From Apoderus coryli (taxonomy: Eukaryota; Arthropoda; Insecta; Coleoptera; Attelabidae): a stretch of 64,000 nt of DNA. The stretch is taken from positions 8,558,105 through 8,622,104 of the forward strand of contig OU452214.1 in assembly GCA_911728435.2 (NCBI GenBank), written 5' to 3'. The position numbers and the translations under genes were made by a program. A model generated the notes under the pieces. The model saw only the letters and a program-made list of their open reading frames with translations. It made no database searches and was not told the DNA's origin. This document shows positions 20,845 to 31,480 of the stretch, piece after piece; position 1 is the stretch's first letter, and every line of letters begins with the position of its first letter.

Positions 20845-21223
20845 ATGTCAACAATCGTACAAACACAACGCTAAGACATACAATATTCCATTAAATTTCC
20901 ACTGAAATCACCCTATGGAAAAATATTTGAACTATTAAAATTTAATTAAAATTACAATTAATTGTTAGTTTGTATATACTAGTTTCCCAGATAATATATA
21001 ATGGTGCTACCTATTTCCTATAACCATTGTTGGCGCCAACCCTTATCTTTGTAAATATATTTTTACCTAATTATTAATAATTTTATTGCACCCTTAAAGG
21101 CGCCTTAGCTGTCTTGCTTTTATCTGTGGTTTTTCCAAAACACTTAAAGACCAAAGATATTATTTATTCGCACGTCTCGTCTGAGTGTAAATAGGATTAT
21201 TTAAGTATTTTTTAGTTAGTATA

Positions 21224-21275
21224 GTTTAACCATAGTCTAATAAATAATATATTATTTATTAGACTATGGTTTAAC
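21224..21275. repeat. 52-bp near-perfect palindrome
   Basis: The arms 21224-21248 and 21251-21275 pair over 25 bases with one or two mismatches around a 2-base centre (ccatagtctaataaataat). It can form a cruciform or a long hairpin. It could be the tips of two inverted element copies or a tiny MITE. Confidence 0.75.
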
Positions 21276-21601
21276 AGCCGTTCAATCCTGATCATATAAA
21301 AAACGTTCATTAAATGTATATATTTTATTTAAATTAATTATATTAAATTTAAAAGTTATTTGATGGTGTGTTTCAATGTTATTTATTTATGAAAATACTC
21401 GCAAACCAGCAAAACCGTACGCCACTGGTACATAAAACGAAATCGAAACGACGCAATTGGTACAACGTTGCCATTTTTTCTATCTGTCCTTTTCTATCTT
21501 ATATATTATCTGCCAACTTATGTCTGATTGTAAACAAATGTGAATTATGAATGAAATTTCAGATAATGTTATATCTCTCGAGTTTCTAGATCTGTGATCA
21601 C

Positions 21602-21705
21602 AAGCGACTGCGATGTTGGGTCCTTTATTATTACACAGTATACTTACCTCGGATCTCTCTGTCACACATTTCCACGCGCGTTGAAATTAAAATCTTTAAA
21701 ATTCG
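21602..21705 (-). repeat. Right arm of 105-bp inverted repeat
   Basis: Inverted partner of 19023-19132. Confidence 0.7.
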
Positions 21706-22269
21706 CAAACCCCTAATAGGACCGGAATTTTCACAGACAACCCTATATCAACGTGTTCGCAATTAAACAGCGCTTATGATGATATAAATTTTTTTTAGTT
21801 ATCCAACCAGTGAATATAACTGGCATCGATATACCTATGTCAAAGATTAATCTACACAATAGATAGTCAGCCCAATGCATTAAAATCAGAACATCTCTAA
21901 GTATGCCTGCCACTACGTGGCGTAGACTAGCGTGTAAAGCATAGAGCAGTATTGTCACAGCCAGAAACCGTTTTGTAGTTTATTAATATCAAAAACAAAA
22001 CGCAACGTATAACAATTATTTAGATCATTTGCAACAGATATGCACCGGCAATGCTGTATTGTCAGAGAGAGAAATTGATGAAATTCTGTATTAATCTGGA
22101 GGGGATACGCAGGGAGGGTAGAAAAAAAAACAAGCGAATGTGGTGTGTGTTGTGCTGTTGCCAATTCGTCTGTAAAAGAAACACACAGGGTGATTTATTA
22201 CAAGTACAGTATTGAAATAAAAGCCTAATCTCTATGAATTAAATTTAATATAATAATATTTAATCCATG

Positions 22270-22311
22270 TCATACATGTTTCAAGACTAGACCAGTCCCA
22301 TGATCAGTGGC
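22270..22311 (-). ncRNA. Hammerhead-like motif, decayed
   Basis: Same family as 20802-20844, but the core reads CTGATCA in place of CTGATGA, stem II has two changes and stem I is partly lost. It should be inactive. Confidence 0.4.
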
Positions 22312-22330
22312 GAACAATCGTTAAATGAAA

Positions 22331-23535
22331 AGCTTTTAGATAGAAACATACTTTTGACTAAATATTTCACGTAGACAATGTGGCAAAGATGTAACAAGAT
22401 TGTTGTAGATCTTATAATACCTATAATAAAAAAATTATCAGTGCTACCTATATTATATTAGGTATACCTATTATAATAGTCTGTCTCTTCATCAGGTATA
22501 AGTTCCACTTTATCGGTTTAGGTACTTAAATTTTACTTCTTTTTAATGTTTCTTCGGGTAAATAATAAGTTCGGTAGGAATAGGGCTTTGGGTATGAAAC
22601 AAAAAAGATAGAAAATAGAAATTTGATATAGGGGTAGTTCTAAGCATTTACAAGTTTGTGACGTGTAGCGATTTTCAATGCCGCCCCCGGAGGTATACAT
22701 GAGGGCGGCGCAATGCCGTTTTAAATATCTCGTTTCGCTTTCTTGGAAAATAAAAAATTATAACTGATAACTGAAACTTAGTACTTAATACGTGGGCGTA
22801 AGAGGTAAGCTCACTTCACAGGTCTCTATTAATGAAAGAAAGTTAACATTTTGAGCATCTGCGTAAAATTAAATGTATCCGTTTGGTGGGTAGTTTTGAT
22901 TACAATAAGTCGGTGCCAAGCCCAAGCCCGAAACAAAATAAATCTATATTTACCTACTACCTATTTGGCTTGGTACCGACTATTATGTGCATTGTTGTCT
23001 TTTGAATGATATTTGTATTTTGTTATTTTTCGTATTTTTTATTAGTTCTTTTGACAGCTCTGGTGTCATCAATACACCTGTATCCCGAATTGCACCAAAT
23101 TGCAATGCTATTGAACAAGCATATAATCCTAAATATAATATTCTTTTTGAACTACCTGTATCTCGAAAACCAAGCCGTAGCGGACCCATGTACATATGAA
23201 ATTTGTATCTTAAAATTAGTCAAAGAATCACCCTTTAAAGTTTGTACAAGTACTTATGCAACACCCTGTATACATAGATACTTTGATTTGCAATTTGCAA
23301 ATCTGTCAAACTAGGTAATGCTGTTTTTTTTTATTTACTTTCAAATATGGTGTTATGTAATTGTATTCAAATTAAATGTTTGGGGATGATATTTACGAGT
23401 TTTATTTTTTTATATAGAGAAACTGTTATTCAGTTTTTAAGGATCAATCTGAAGCAGACGATTGTACTTGTTAAAACATGAAAAAAGTTATTGTCGTGAT
23501 ACTTTTAACACCCTGTTGGTGGGTTTTTAAAGCTT
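22331..23535. other. Gene-free stretch
   Basis: No gene. There is an inverted pair, gtcggtgccaagcc at about 22912 and ggcttggtaccgac at about 22966, and a GC-rich patch around 22680-22710. The block near 23260 (caacaccctgtata) is a motif common at the ends of insect LINE and MITE copies and also seen at 42247. Frames at 22983-23314 overlap on both strands without any motif. Confidence 0.4.
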
Positions 23536-24129
23536 TTTTTCGCCTGCCTGCACTTAAACAGAGTTTTACCGCCCGCATATGCGGGCGGTAAATGACCAGT
23601 TAGCGCCCGCTCTTTTTATTTTTTTTTCATAGATGGCGCTACTGTTAGATTTCCAATAATAACGTTAATATCAGTAGTTTTCACTCACTTAACTTAATGT
23701 GCATTCCATCTAGAGGATAAGTTGACAATTAATTGAGAAAGTTTACTTAGGTAGTCGTCTGCCATTCCGCTAAACTCATTTAATTATTTAAAATTGTCCA
23801 TTATTAATTAGTAATCACTTTTTAATTATTATTGTAGTACTGAAATATACCTAAGCTTCTAAAATCAAATTTCTATAGCGTACACGCTCAGATAATAATT
23901 TGACAGTTTTTTTCTACATTTAAAATACTCAACATTGACATGGACCTGTCACAACAGTTTGTCTGATCTGAGTTTGTCAAAGGATAACGCCTATTATCAT
24001 GTACGTCAAAAATACTCCCATTAATTACTGTCAAAAACTGTCAGTTCATAACAGTAATAATTAATTATTAAAATAAAGTTGTTTTGGTTTAATATTGTAG
24101 TTCTAATTTATGAAGAGGCAGGCGAAAAA
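23536..24129. mobile_element. MITE-like element with 14-bp inverted ends
   Basis: tttttcgcctgcct (23536-23549) and aggcaggcgaaaaa (24116-24129) are perfect inverted copies, 594 bp apart. Just inside the left end is a short perfect palindrome (ccgcccgcatatgcgggcgg, 23570-23589). No coding sequence and no clear target duplication. Confidence 0.45.
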
Positions 24130-26434
24130 CAGTTGTAAGCACCACTGGCGGCTTCGCTCACTCGTGCGTCTATACAGCGGCGGGCTGCAACGAATGCTTT
24201 ACCGCCCTTTATACTTAATATACTATTACGAAACGTGTTAACAATACAATCTACATAAATCGTTAGTTTTTTAAAGTTTTATGATCATTGCACAAAAACC
24301 AATATTAGGGAGACTGTAAGTTTTTTTTAATTCGGCGTTGCAGAATTTGAACCTAATTGTGATAATTGTGTTATTTTACTAGTATAGATATTTTTGAGTA
24401 AATTAATTCGGTTATAATCGATGTGTAGAATCTTTGGAGTAAAATACATTTCACAAAAACCCTGAACCATATTTCTCAATAGATTTAAATTTTCATTAAA
24501 AACAGATTAAAAATTCTAATTTTTTACATCCTGCATTTCGAAACCGTATTTTTTTAAATAATTATTGTCATGCTGGAAATTTCAAACCTTATTTACTTCA
24601 GCAACTTGTAAAAAGCACAGCCTTTTTAATATTAACATTTCTTAAAATCGATATTACGCGATAACGATGACTTTCTATCAATATCACAGAAGGATACATT
24701 TATTACGTATATAATTTGTTAGATTTTACATCTCCGAATTGAAACACACGCAAAAAATGTGCATAAAAAAGTTAGGGTAGCATTTCACGCCTGTATGCCC
24801 CTTTAATTTACCCGCCTCTGAGATTTATTTTTTCATAATGTTAACGACAAGTTGAATCTGCTGTTTGAGTTTGATCCTTAAAACTGAATCAGGTAATAAC
24901 CGGAAGTCCTATCTATAACGCCAAATTTCGTTAATTTAAATATAACTTTTTGATGCATCCTTATATTTTAATCATTTAAAATTATTGTCTAAAACATTTA
25001 ATAAACCAGCCCTGTATATTTATACTATTATAGTAATTTCTTTTATTTTCGTCCATACACATTAATCTTTGCGTAGATAGGTATACGTATACCATATAAT
25101 TTTAAACAAAAAACACTGCTGCACAGTAGTACATATATGATACCTATAATATAAAAACAAACTCCCACCTCGTAGGGGAAAGTATACTCGTCCTTGTCTA
25201 ACATTGCCCATATGATTATTTTATTTCAACACAATACATATAACGCCATCTACAATTTCCATGGTTGCATGTTTTTCTAATAGATGTAGCTCGTGTCGAG
25301 ACAGTTTCAATTTTTGTTTTATTTCCCATATACGCTGACTATCTATTGTGTAGATTAATCTTTGCCTATGTATACCTGACAACCCAGTAGTTCGCCAAGG
25401 TAACTAGTAGACAACCCAACGGCTGCACATTCTATACGTTTTATACTTTCAGTCAGAACAAAATTTTGTTTATTATCCTGATGTTGCAACATTTAATTAA
25501 AAATCATTTTTTGAAAAATAATTAAAAATAGTCTGTCCAGGATTTTTTAGCGAACCCATTTTAAATATGTTTTCTAATATACTAAATTCATGATAAAATA
25601 TGTTTCGTTCTATTATCAGCTCGGTGAAGGTCGATTTAGGTTCGGATCTTAGACTATGTCGTATTACATCCACCATTCTAACAATTTTTATTAAATCATT
25701 TAATGCTAAATGATTATCCTGTTTTGAATCATAAAGATTTGAAACGTTTTTTTCCTTTCCTGTAAAATCAGGTTTTTGGGCATACGAGGTATTAATACTT
25801 CACAGACGATATGTTTTGTGACTGAAGATTGTAAATATTATGTTATGGTTAGGTGTTATAGGTTAATTTCTTCAGGCATTTTCTACTTCTATCATAGCCA
25901 CTAGGGCAATATAATAGAGTGTTTCGATTGCGTTGTTAAGACGATTATCGATAAAGAACTATATTCATTGCTTCCTATTACAAAATAATAGTTAATTAAT
26001 AAAAACTTTTACAACTTTTTCTTGGTATAAGCAATAATTTTTTTATGAGTTTTCTTTACCGTAATAATGGTTGCCTATACAACATGGGTTATTTTAAACG
26101 TAAAATTATTGTACTTTTGCTAATTTGATCTAAAAAAAATCTATTTATACCCTGTTAATGCATGATATTTTTTTTCAAAAATTATCTAGAATTTTTGAAT
26201 ATTTTTTTTTTCAAAAATTGAAAGAAATTGGGACTACCTACTAGTCATTAAAGTATTATCGTACGTTAATTTTTTCGATTAATCGAATTTGATGTCGGTG
26301 TTCCGGAGGCAATTTAAATAAAATGCCTTTAACAATTAATTCTTGAAGGAACCATCAAAATATTATATATCATACTATGTACCTACATTTTGCCAAAAAA
26401 TTTATTTCAAACTTATATTTGAAATGTCTCCCAA
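24130..26434. other. Gene-free AT-rich stretch
   Basis: No gene, no long repeat. The only recognisable item is the 45-bp segment at about 25337-25380 that is inverted relative to 21828-21872. Confidence 0.5.
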
Positions 26435-26644
26435 AGGATTTTAATTTTAATCTCGGGAGACACATCTATCCTAATAGTACCTGACGTTGCGCAGAACACA
26501 GATATCCTAATTGGCAGAACATTTTCAGAAATAAACCAAATAGCATATGTTCGAAAAGGCGACAAACTATATTTCGGACTAGCAGACGAATATCCATTCA
26601 ATGAAATCGATATAGACAGTTTAGTACCCAAGCACTGCGAAATA

Positions 26645-27379
26645 ATGAAAACAAAATATGTTAGAGCGAGTTCGGTAGACACAGTTGATGTCAATCAAGG
26701 GGGTAAACAATTTGTAATGAGAGTATTGAATCTGAGTGAGCAAACAATTACATGTCAAGAAAATACTACGTTGAAGATAAATCCAGGCGAAATCAGTTGT
26801 GATGAAAATAATCTTATTCTGCAGATACAGAATGAGTTGCCAATCGAAATGATATCGACGGGAGAAGAAGTCAGTGTACAACAAAAACAACAGTTATACG
26901 ACTTGCTAAATAACTACAGGAATTTTTTCGCCATAAAGTTAGAAGAACTAGGATGTACGAATTTAACAGAAATGGACATTGTTGACAATAAAGTATCTGT
27001 GCGATGTACTCCGTATAAAACATCATCCGCAGACAGAAAAATAATAAGTGACCTAGTAGCTGATTTAAAGAGATGCGGATTAGTAACAGAAACAAACAGC
27101 CCATACGCATCTCCAGTATTGTTAGTACGAAAAAAGAACGGTGAGCCCCGACTAGTTGTCGAGTACCGTAAATTAAATAGACAAACAGAGAGAACGAATT
27201 TTCCAATACGCAATATAGACCAACAGTTCGAAATGTTAGCAGGTAATAAAGAATTTGCGACGTTAAATTTAGCAAATGGTTATATGCAAGTGAAATTAAC
27301 TCCAGAAGCATCAAAGCATTCATTACAGAAGATGAGACAGGCGAATTTAAACGTTTGGTCTCACAAATGCACCTTATGA
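26645..27379 (+). pseudogene. Protease-RT part of C2 pol
   Basis: Homologous to 4158-4850 of copy C1. It keeps SPYASPVLLVRKKNGEPRLV and LANGYMQVKL, then goes out of frame after PEASK at about 27318 because of short deletions. YLDD lies in the next piece. Confidence 0.75.
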
Positions 27380-27392
27380 GTTTGTTAAGCTA

Positions 27393-27680
27393 ATGAATTT
27401 AGTACTAGGACCACTGCGCAATAAAATATGTTGCTGCTACCTAGATGACGTTATCATACCGGCAATAAAGTGGAATCAGTTGTTAGAGCGAATCCACCTA
27501 GTTTTAGAGGCTTTCAAAAACGCAAATTTAACACTTAATTTAAAGAAATGTGAGTTTGGTAAGACCGAAGTAAATTATTTGGGATTTATAATAACCAAGC
27601 AAATTTTAAAACCGGGAAAAATAAAAATCAAAGCAATCGAAGACTTCGCTACACCGAAATCAATACATGAAGTAAAATGA
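27393..27680 (+). pseudogene. RT C-terminal part of C2 pol
   Basis: 95 codons with CCYLDDVIIPAIKW and LTLNLKKCEFGKTEVNYLG, ending at TGA in the segment before FLGLTGF. Same coding unit as 26645-27379. The TGA is at the same codon as in C1. Confidence 0.75.
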
Positions 27681-27689
27681 TTCTTAGGT

Positions 27690-28217
27690 TTGACCGGATT
27701 CATTAGAAGATTTGTAAAAGAATATGCTATAATTGAGAGACTAGTGACAGAATTAATGAAAAAAGAAAGAAAGTTTGTTCTTACCAATGAGTGCGAGACA
27801 GCATTTGAACAATTAAAGTCGATGGTAACAGATCGCGAAGACGTAAATTGGGATAAAAATATGTTAGTTATTCAACGAAGTTTGAACACAGTCGTGAACA
27901 AAACAACCAGAAAATTAGTCATAACACGGAGTTTACCAGGTGATACCTGTGGCTTAAACGAACTACAAGAAAAGACGCAGGGTAGAAAATATTCAACTAC
28001 GCCGCATGTAAGTCAGCTGAAGTTATGGAACCAGAAAGCAAATTATTATGAGAATAAATATGACGAATTTGATCAAGACGCAACCACCGAGACTGAGAGT
28101 ACCGAAGATGCGACAGAACCTAAGAATAATGATCCAATACTCATCAAAAAGGATGACGACCGAAAACCGAAGCGAATGATTCGGAAACCAAGACGATTTC
28201 ACGACTATGTTGAGTAA
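27690..28217 (+). pseudogene. RNase H start fused to integrase C-terminus in C2
   Basis: 175 codons. It begins FIRRFVKEYAIIERLVTELM (start of the tether/RNase H region), and at about residue 47 switches to NWDKNMLVIQRSLN, which belongs after the integrase catalytic core. It ends in an acidic then basic tail (KPKRMIRKPRRF). An internal deletion of roughly 1.5-2 kb relative to a full Gypsy pol is inferred. Confidence 0.7.
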
Positions 28218-28309
28218 AATACACGTTTAGTAACTACATGATATGTATATTTAGTTTTGATTAGTTAGTTCGAGGCGAAGACGCTCGAAAAAAAATCAGG
28301 ATGGTCGAG

Positions 28310-28459
28310 TGTTATAGATACATTTTAAACTTTTGCCCCGCAAAATAAGAGAGAGGGAAGTTAGGGAAAAAAGAGATAGGGAATAATAATAAAGCAAGCG
28401 TGATCCTGACAAAAATAAACTGTGTGCTTTATTTAACAATTAAAATACGGTTGTTAACA
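28310..28459 (+). repeat. 3' LTR of C2
   Basis: TGTTATAGAT...GTTAACA, 150 bp. Shares its last 70 bases with the presumed C1 LTR. Preceded by a purine-rich aatcaggatggtcgag that may act as polypurine tract. Confidence 0.65.
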
Positions 28460-28511
28460 GGAATTACTAACAATTTTACCGAGAGATGGTCGAATTGATT
28501 TTTTTTTTCAG

Positions 28512-29888
28512 GTACAATACACAGTGTTGGACGAAGCAGATACTCTAACTGATGATTCATTTATTGATAGAATGTCAATTTTAGTTAAACGATTATCGAA
28601 TTCACAAATGATTTTAGTTACAGCGACGTTACCGAAGAAACTGCCTGATATTCTTTACCCTACGAGTGTTCAATGAAAAGGGTATGTAATTTACTATAGT
28701 TAAGTGTTTGGAATACAAAGTCAGTGTTGAGTCTAGTATGCTGTGGCTTACTTAGTGTTTGCTTGATATTTTCAGGTGTTATCACCGAAATTACATAAGC
28801 GTTTATTGAATGTAATGCAGAAATCTCTAAGAATACGAATATCAGATAAACCAGCTAATTTGTTACGAATAGCAAAGTCAAGTAAATCCCCACTAATAGT
28901 TTTCAGTAATAGAAATAAAACATGTGATTGGATATCGATGTTTTAAGAGAAAATGGCGTAACATGTTCAAATATTAATGGTGAAATGCATTATGCACTCC
29001 GAATTCAACAGTGGAATCAATTTGTTAGGTAAGTGTTAATTATACCTTACTGCAAGTTTTTCCCAATTAAATTAACTAAAAATACAATAGAAACTAGTAG
29101 TTCATTTCAAAAACATTTAATTTAGTCAAAGTGTGAATAATAATGAGAAGTTTGAGCTCAAATCTATATTAATCGCTTTCATCCATCAAAATGTATCGAA
29201 CTGTAACGTTTTTCCGTGGTTTGTAGTGTGCTGTCCTTGTTACGTTGCCTATATATATGGTTGGGCATCTTTCTCGAACACTTCCACTGGATTTGTCTTG
29301 TCCAAATAAATGTGACCTGGCAGCGCTGTAAATTTTAATGCCTTTAGCGTTACAAGGGTCTCCAGAATGGAGTTTCATGAAACGTTGACGGCTATATGCT
29401 TGCAACGACCTCTTGTATATTTTATTTTTCATAGGGGTGAAACTACCGTTCTTTCCGCCACTGACGTTGGTTCAAGAGGCCTGAACACAATACAAGTGAA
29501 ACATGTGTTGAATTATGATTTTCCGAAACACGCATCGGATTATTTGCATAGAGTTGGGCGAGGTGGAAGAATTGGTAGTCCGCAGGACTGTAAAATTACG
29601 AATTTTATTGTTAGTGAGTGGAAATTGACTCTTGTTCAACAAATAGAGGTAATTTGCATGATTTATTTTGTTTCTTAGGGCTTGAAATAATAATAAATTT
29701 TATTTGACGCTGGATTTATCATATCATAGATAGGTGTCAGGATTGTAGATTTCTCAATTTGTTTTCAGATGGCTATAAGGAAAGATGAACCGATCTCAAA
29801 TGTAGATGGAAACATAACAGCAATTGTTCAAAAACAGATTCTTAGAAATATAAGAGAAACATCAACACTATGGTTTGGATTCTCCTGA
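28512..29888 (+). pseudogene. DDX28-like DEAD-box RNA helicase, C-terminal half, broken
   Basis: Four exons with good splice sites: 28512-28681, 28776-29028, 29435-29648 and 29769-29888. Exon 1 has VLDEADTL (DEAD box, motif II) and TATLPKKLP (motif III). Exon 2 has KSPLIVFSNRNKTCDW (motif IV). Exon 3 has SATDVGSRGLNT (motif V) and HRVGRGGRIGS (motif VI). Exon 4 ends NVDGNITAIVQKQI and a stop. The order and the tail resemble mitochondrial DDX28. Exon 1 changes frame near 28665 and exon 2 near 28935. No exons for motifs Q and I are found upstream, where Gypsy copy C2 lies 52 bp before exon 1. It is a broken fragment, unless the two frame changes are assembly errors. Confidence 0.75.
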
Positions 29889-30145
29889 ATTAGATAACTA
29901 ATGATATAAATGTTGGTTCTATTTAATAAAAACATCTGATTGTTTATTCGTATCATTTTTAGCCAAATATCGTTTGATTTTGGCACTTATAATAAGCAAA
30001 GATTGCGTTTATTTACCTTAACACTTGTCTTTGGTGTATCCATAACTTAAAGGCATCAGTTGTGCTGCTTTTTCACGGAATATTTAAAAGAAAACACATA
30101 AATGGTCATTTTTTGCTTGCTAATTGGACGATTTTATATTATAAC

Positions 30146-30181
30146 CTGAAGAAGGCAACAGTTTTACGTTGCTGAAACGTC
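30146..30181 (+). ncRNA. Hammerhead-like core, ACGU type
   Basis: CUGAAGA (30146-30152), one extra A, a GCAAC/GUUGC stem with an 8-base loop and a bulged G, GAAAC (30174-30178), GUC (30179-30181). ACGU is self-complementary. Stem I is weak (AAC/GUU). Single copy, no inverted partner nearby. Confidence 0.35.
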
Positions 30182-30259
30182 GTTTCAATTCAAAAAATGG
30201 TTTAATTTACAAAATTATATTACAACTTGTATATATACACAATAATCTTTAAATACTAC

Positions 30260-30757
30260 TTATATACTATCATTGTCATTATTGTCACTTTCCACACTCT
30301 CAGCGTCACTATCGTCATCCTCCGTTTCACTATTATCACTATCACTTTCCACAACTTGTGGTCTATTAGGATTAACAAACAGATCTTCATCACAATGATT
30401 TCTATCAGCGATTTCTTTGTCCTTTTTCTCATGCTCAAACTCTTTCGGCCATACATTGTCTTCCTTATAATATTTGATATGTTCTTTGGTTAAAATGCGC
30501 ACTATTTCCGCTTTGACTTTTTTACCTTCCGGTATCGGTTCAACCAATACGTATTTGCCGGGTATTACATACATCCACCTGCGAAATTTATTCGGCATAG
30601 ATGCTAGGAATGTTGTTCCGTCTGTTGTTACGACCTCATGCAGATTATTCGCTCTTGGGTTGATGATGCGAACGATTTGTTGGTTTTTTTTTGGTGGTGC
30701 ATAATCGTCCTTCATTATCTCGTAGAAGACGTGTTTACGTTTCATCTTGCGCGACAT
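30260..30757 (-). CDS. EIF1AD: EIF1AD, eIF1A domain-containing RNA-binding protein
   Basis: 165 codons, intact. It starts MSRKMKRKHVFYEIM and contains QQIVRI (27-32), NNLHEVVTTDG (37-47) and FLASMPNKFR (50-59), the S1/OB-fold of eIF1A-like proteins. Then LVEPIPEGKKVKAEIVRIL (71-89), WPKEF, and an acidic end with LFVNPNRPQ. Length and order match animal EIF1AD, a nuclear protein of unclear role. There is no intron in the coding part, but ttttccag lies just before the ATG on the minus strand, so a 5' UTR intron is likely. ATTAAA about 65 bases after the stop is a possible poly(A) signal. It is the only intact housekeeping gene in the window. Confidence 0.93.
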   Translation of the reverse strand: MSRKMKRKHVFYEIMKDDYAPPKKNQQIVRIINPRANNLHEVVTTDGTTFLASMPNKFRRWMYVIPGKYVLVEPIPEGKKVKAEIVRILTKEHIKYYKEDNVWPKEFEHEKKDKEIADRNHCDEDLFVNPNRPQVVESDSDNSETEDDDSDAESVESDNNDNDSI

Positions 30758-31015
30758 TTCTGGAAAACGAAAATGTTCAAATCAATTATTGTACATAATT
30801 CAAAAACGCCTTTAAATATTTTTTTCAAATTTCGTGACCGCTATGTTCTTTAAAACAAGTCATATTCTGACAAAAACAATATTTTAAAAAAATTAACCAG
30901 TGGCATGCTATAGGGGGTAGTATCAATTTTGCGAAGGAATCACGGACAACAAACGTTTACAATTGAGACTGCGATACGGGAATTTGATGATTTGCAGAGT
31001 CAATCACAGATATTT

Positions 31016-31480
31016 AAAAAAGTCGATAGGAAATGGCAAATTGAACATCAAAGGGGTAACCACAAAAATTTAGTGGTTAGTACCTACTGCAGTTAAACAG
31101 GATAGTATCTTCATCTACAACTGCGAAGATCGCACTATAGTTATTGGAAGTAACGTTGATGTCATACAAATGGATGTTTGTAAAAAAGTAGTGCTAATGA
31201 CGCGTGCAGTAGCGCCGGCAATTGAACTAATTGATGTTAAAGAATGCAAGTTAATTGTTTTGAGGATACACCGCGGATGAATCTTACAAAATGTCAGTTC
31301 GTTAACATATACTTCACTCAAAAAGAATCTAATGTAGCGATTGTCACTAACGCATGTGAGGGAATCGATGTGAATCACCCACCCGATGGAAATGAGATTA
31401 AATGCTTCCCGATTCCTGAAAAGTTTGTAACGAAAATTGTGGGCGAACGAGGAATCCAAACTTTTGCATTGGATATGTAG
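31016..31480 (+). pseudogene. Adenylyl cyclase-associated protein (CAP) C-terminal domain, broken
   Basis: It reads KKVDRKWQIEHQRGNHKNLVV, a frame change near 31080, then TAVKQDSIFIYNCEDRTIVI, VDVIQMDVCKKVVLM and AIELIDVKECKLIV, a second frame change near 31265, then FEDTPRMNLTKCQFVNIYF and IKCFPIPEKFVTKIV to a stop. The order is that of the CAP C-terminal beta-helix domain, which binds actin monomers (KW-VE, KQ-VY, CK-C, EIIN-C, IPEQF positions). No introns are visible in the piece. The sequence is strongly diverged. Either a processed, decayed copy or the last exon of a diverged paralogue with sequence errors. Confidence 0.55.

Larger units (their letters stand above)
20620..22330. other. 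Gene-free stretch between two hammerhead-like motifs
   Basis: It holds the two motifs, a 52-bp palindrome (21224-21275) and the right arm of the THAP-flanking inverted repeat. A segment at about 21828-21872 (gactatctattgtgtagatt on the minus strand) recurs inverted at 25337-25380. Short frames here have no motif. Confidence 0.4.
26435..28459 (+). mobile_element. Defective Gypsy-type LTR retrotransposon, copy C2
   Basis: 5'-truncated inside the protease region (first readable piece ILILISGDTSILIVPDVAQN at about 26440), then RT to about 27830. An internal deletion joins the start of RNase H to the end of integrase (27830-28217), followed by a 3' LTR at 28310-28459. There are several breaks: a frame change at about 27318 and TGA at 27678-27680, the latter also present in C1. 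It lies 52 bp upstream of a helicase exon. Confidence 0.78.

Noticed and set aside
22983..23314. Overlapping frames on both strands near 23 kb
   Set aside because: Chance frames in repeat-derived sequence with the caccctgtata motif; no domain.
29169..29432. 87-codon frame on the minus strand inside the helicase intron
   Set aside because: Looks protein-like in composition, but no motif was recognised, there is no support for a start or promoter, and it ends against the helicase exon.
30227..30853. Plus-strand frames opposite EIF1AD
   Set aside because: Shadows of the minus-strand EIF1AD coding sequence.
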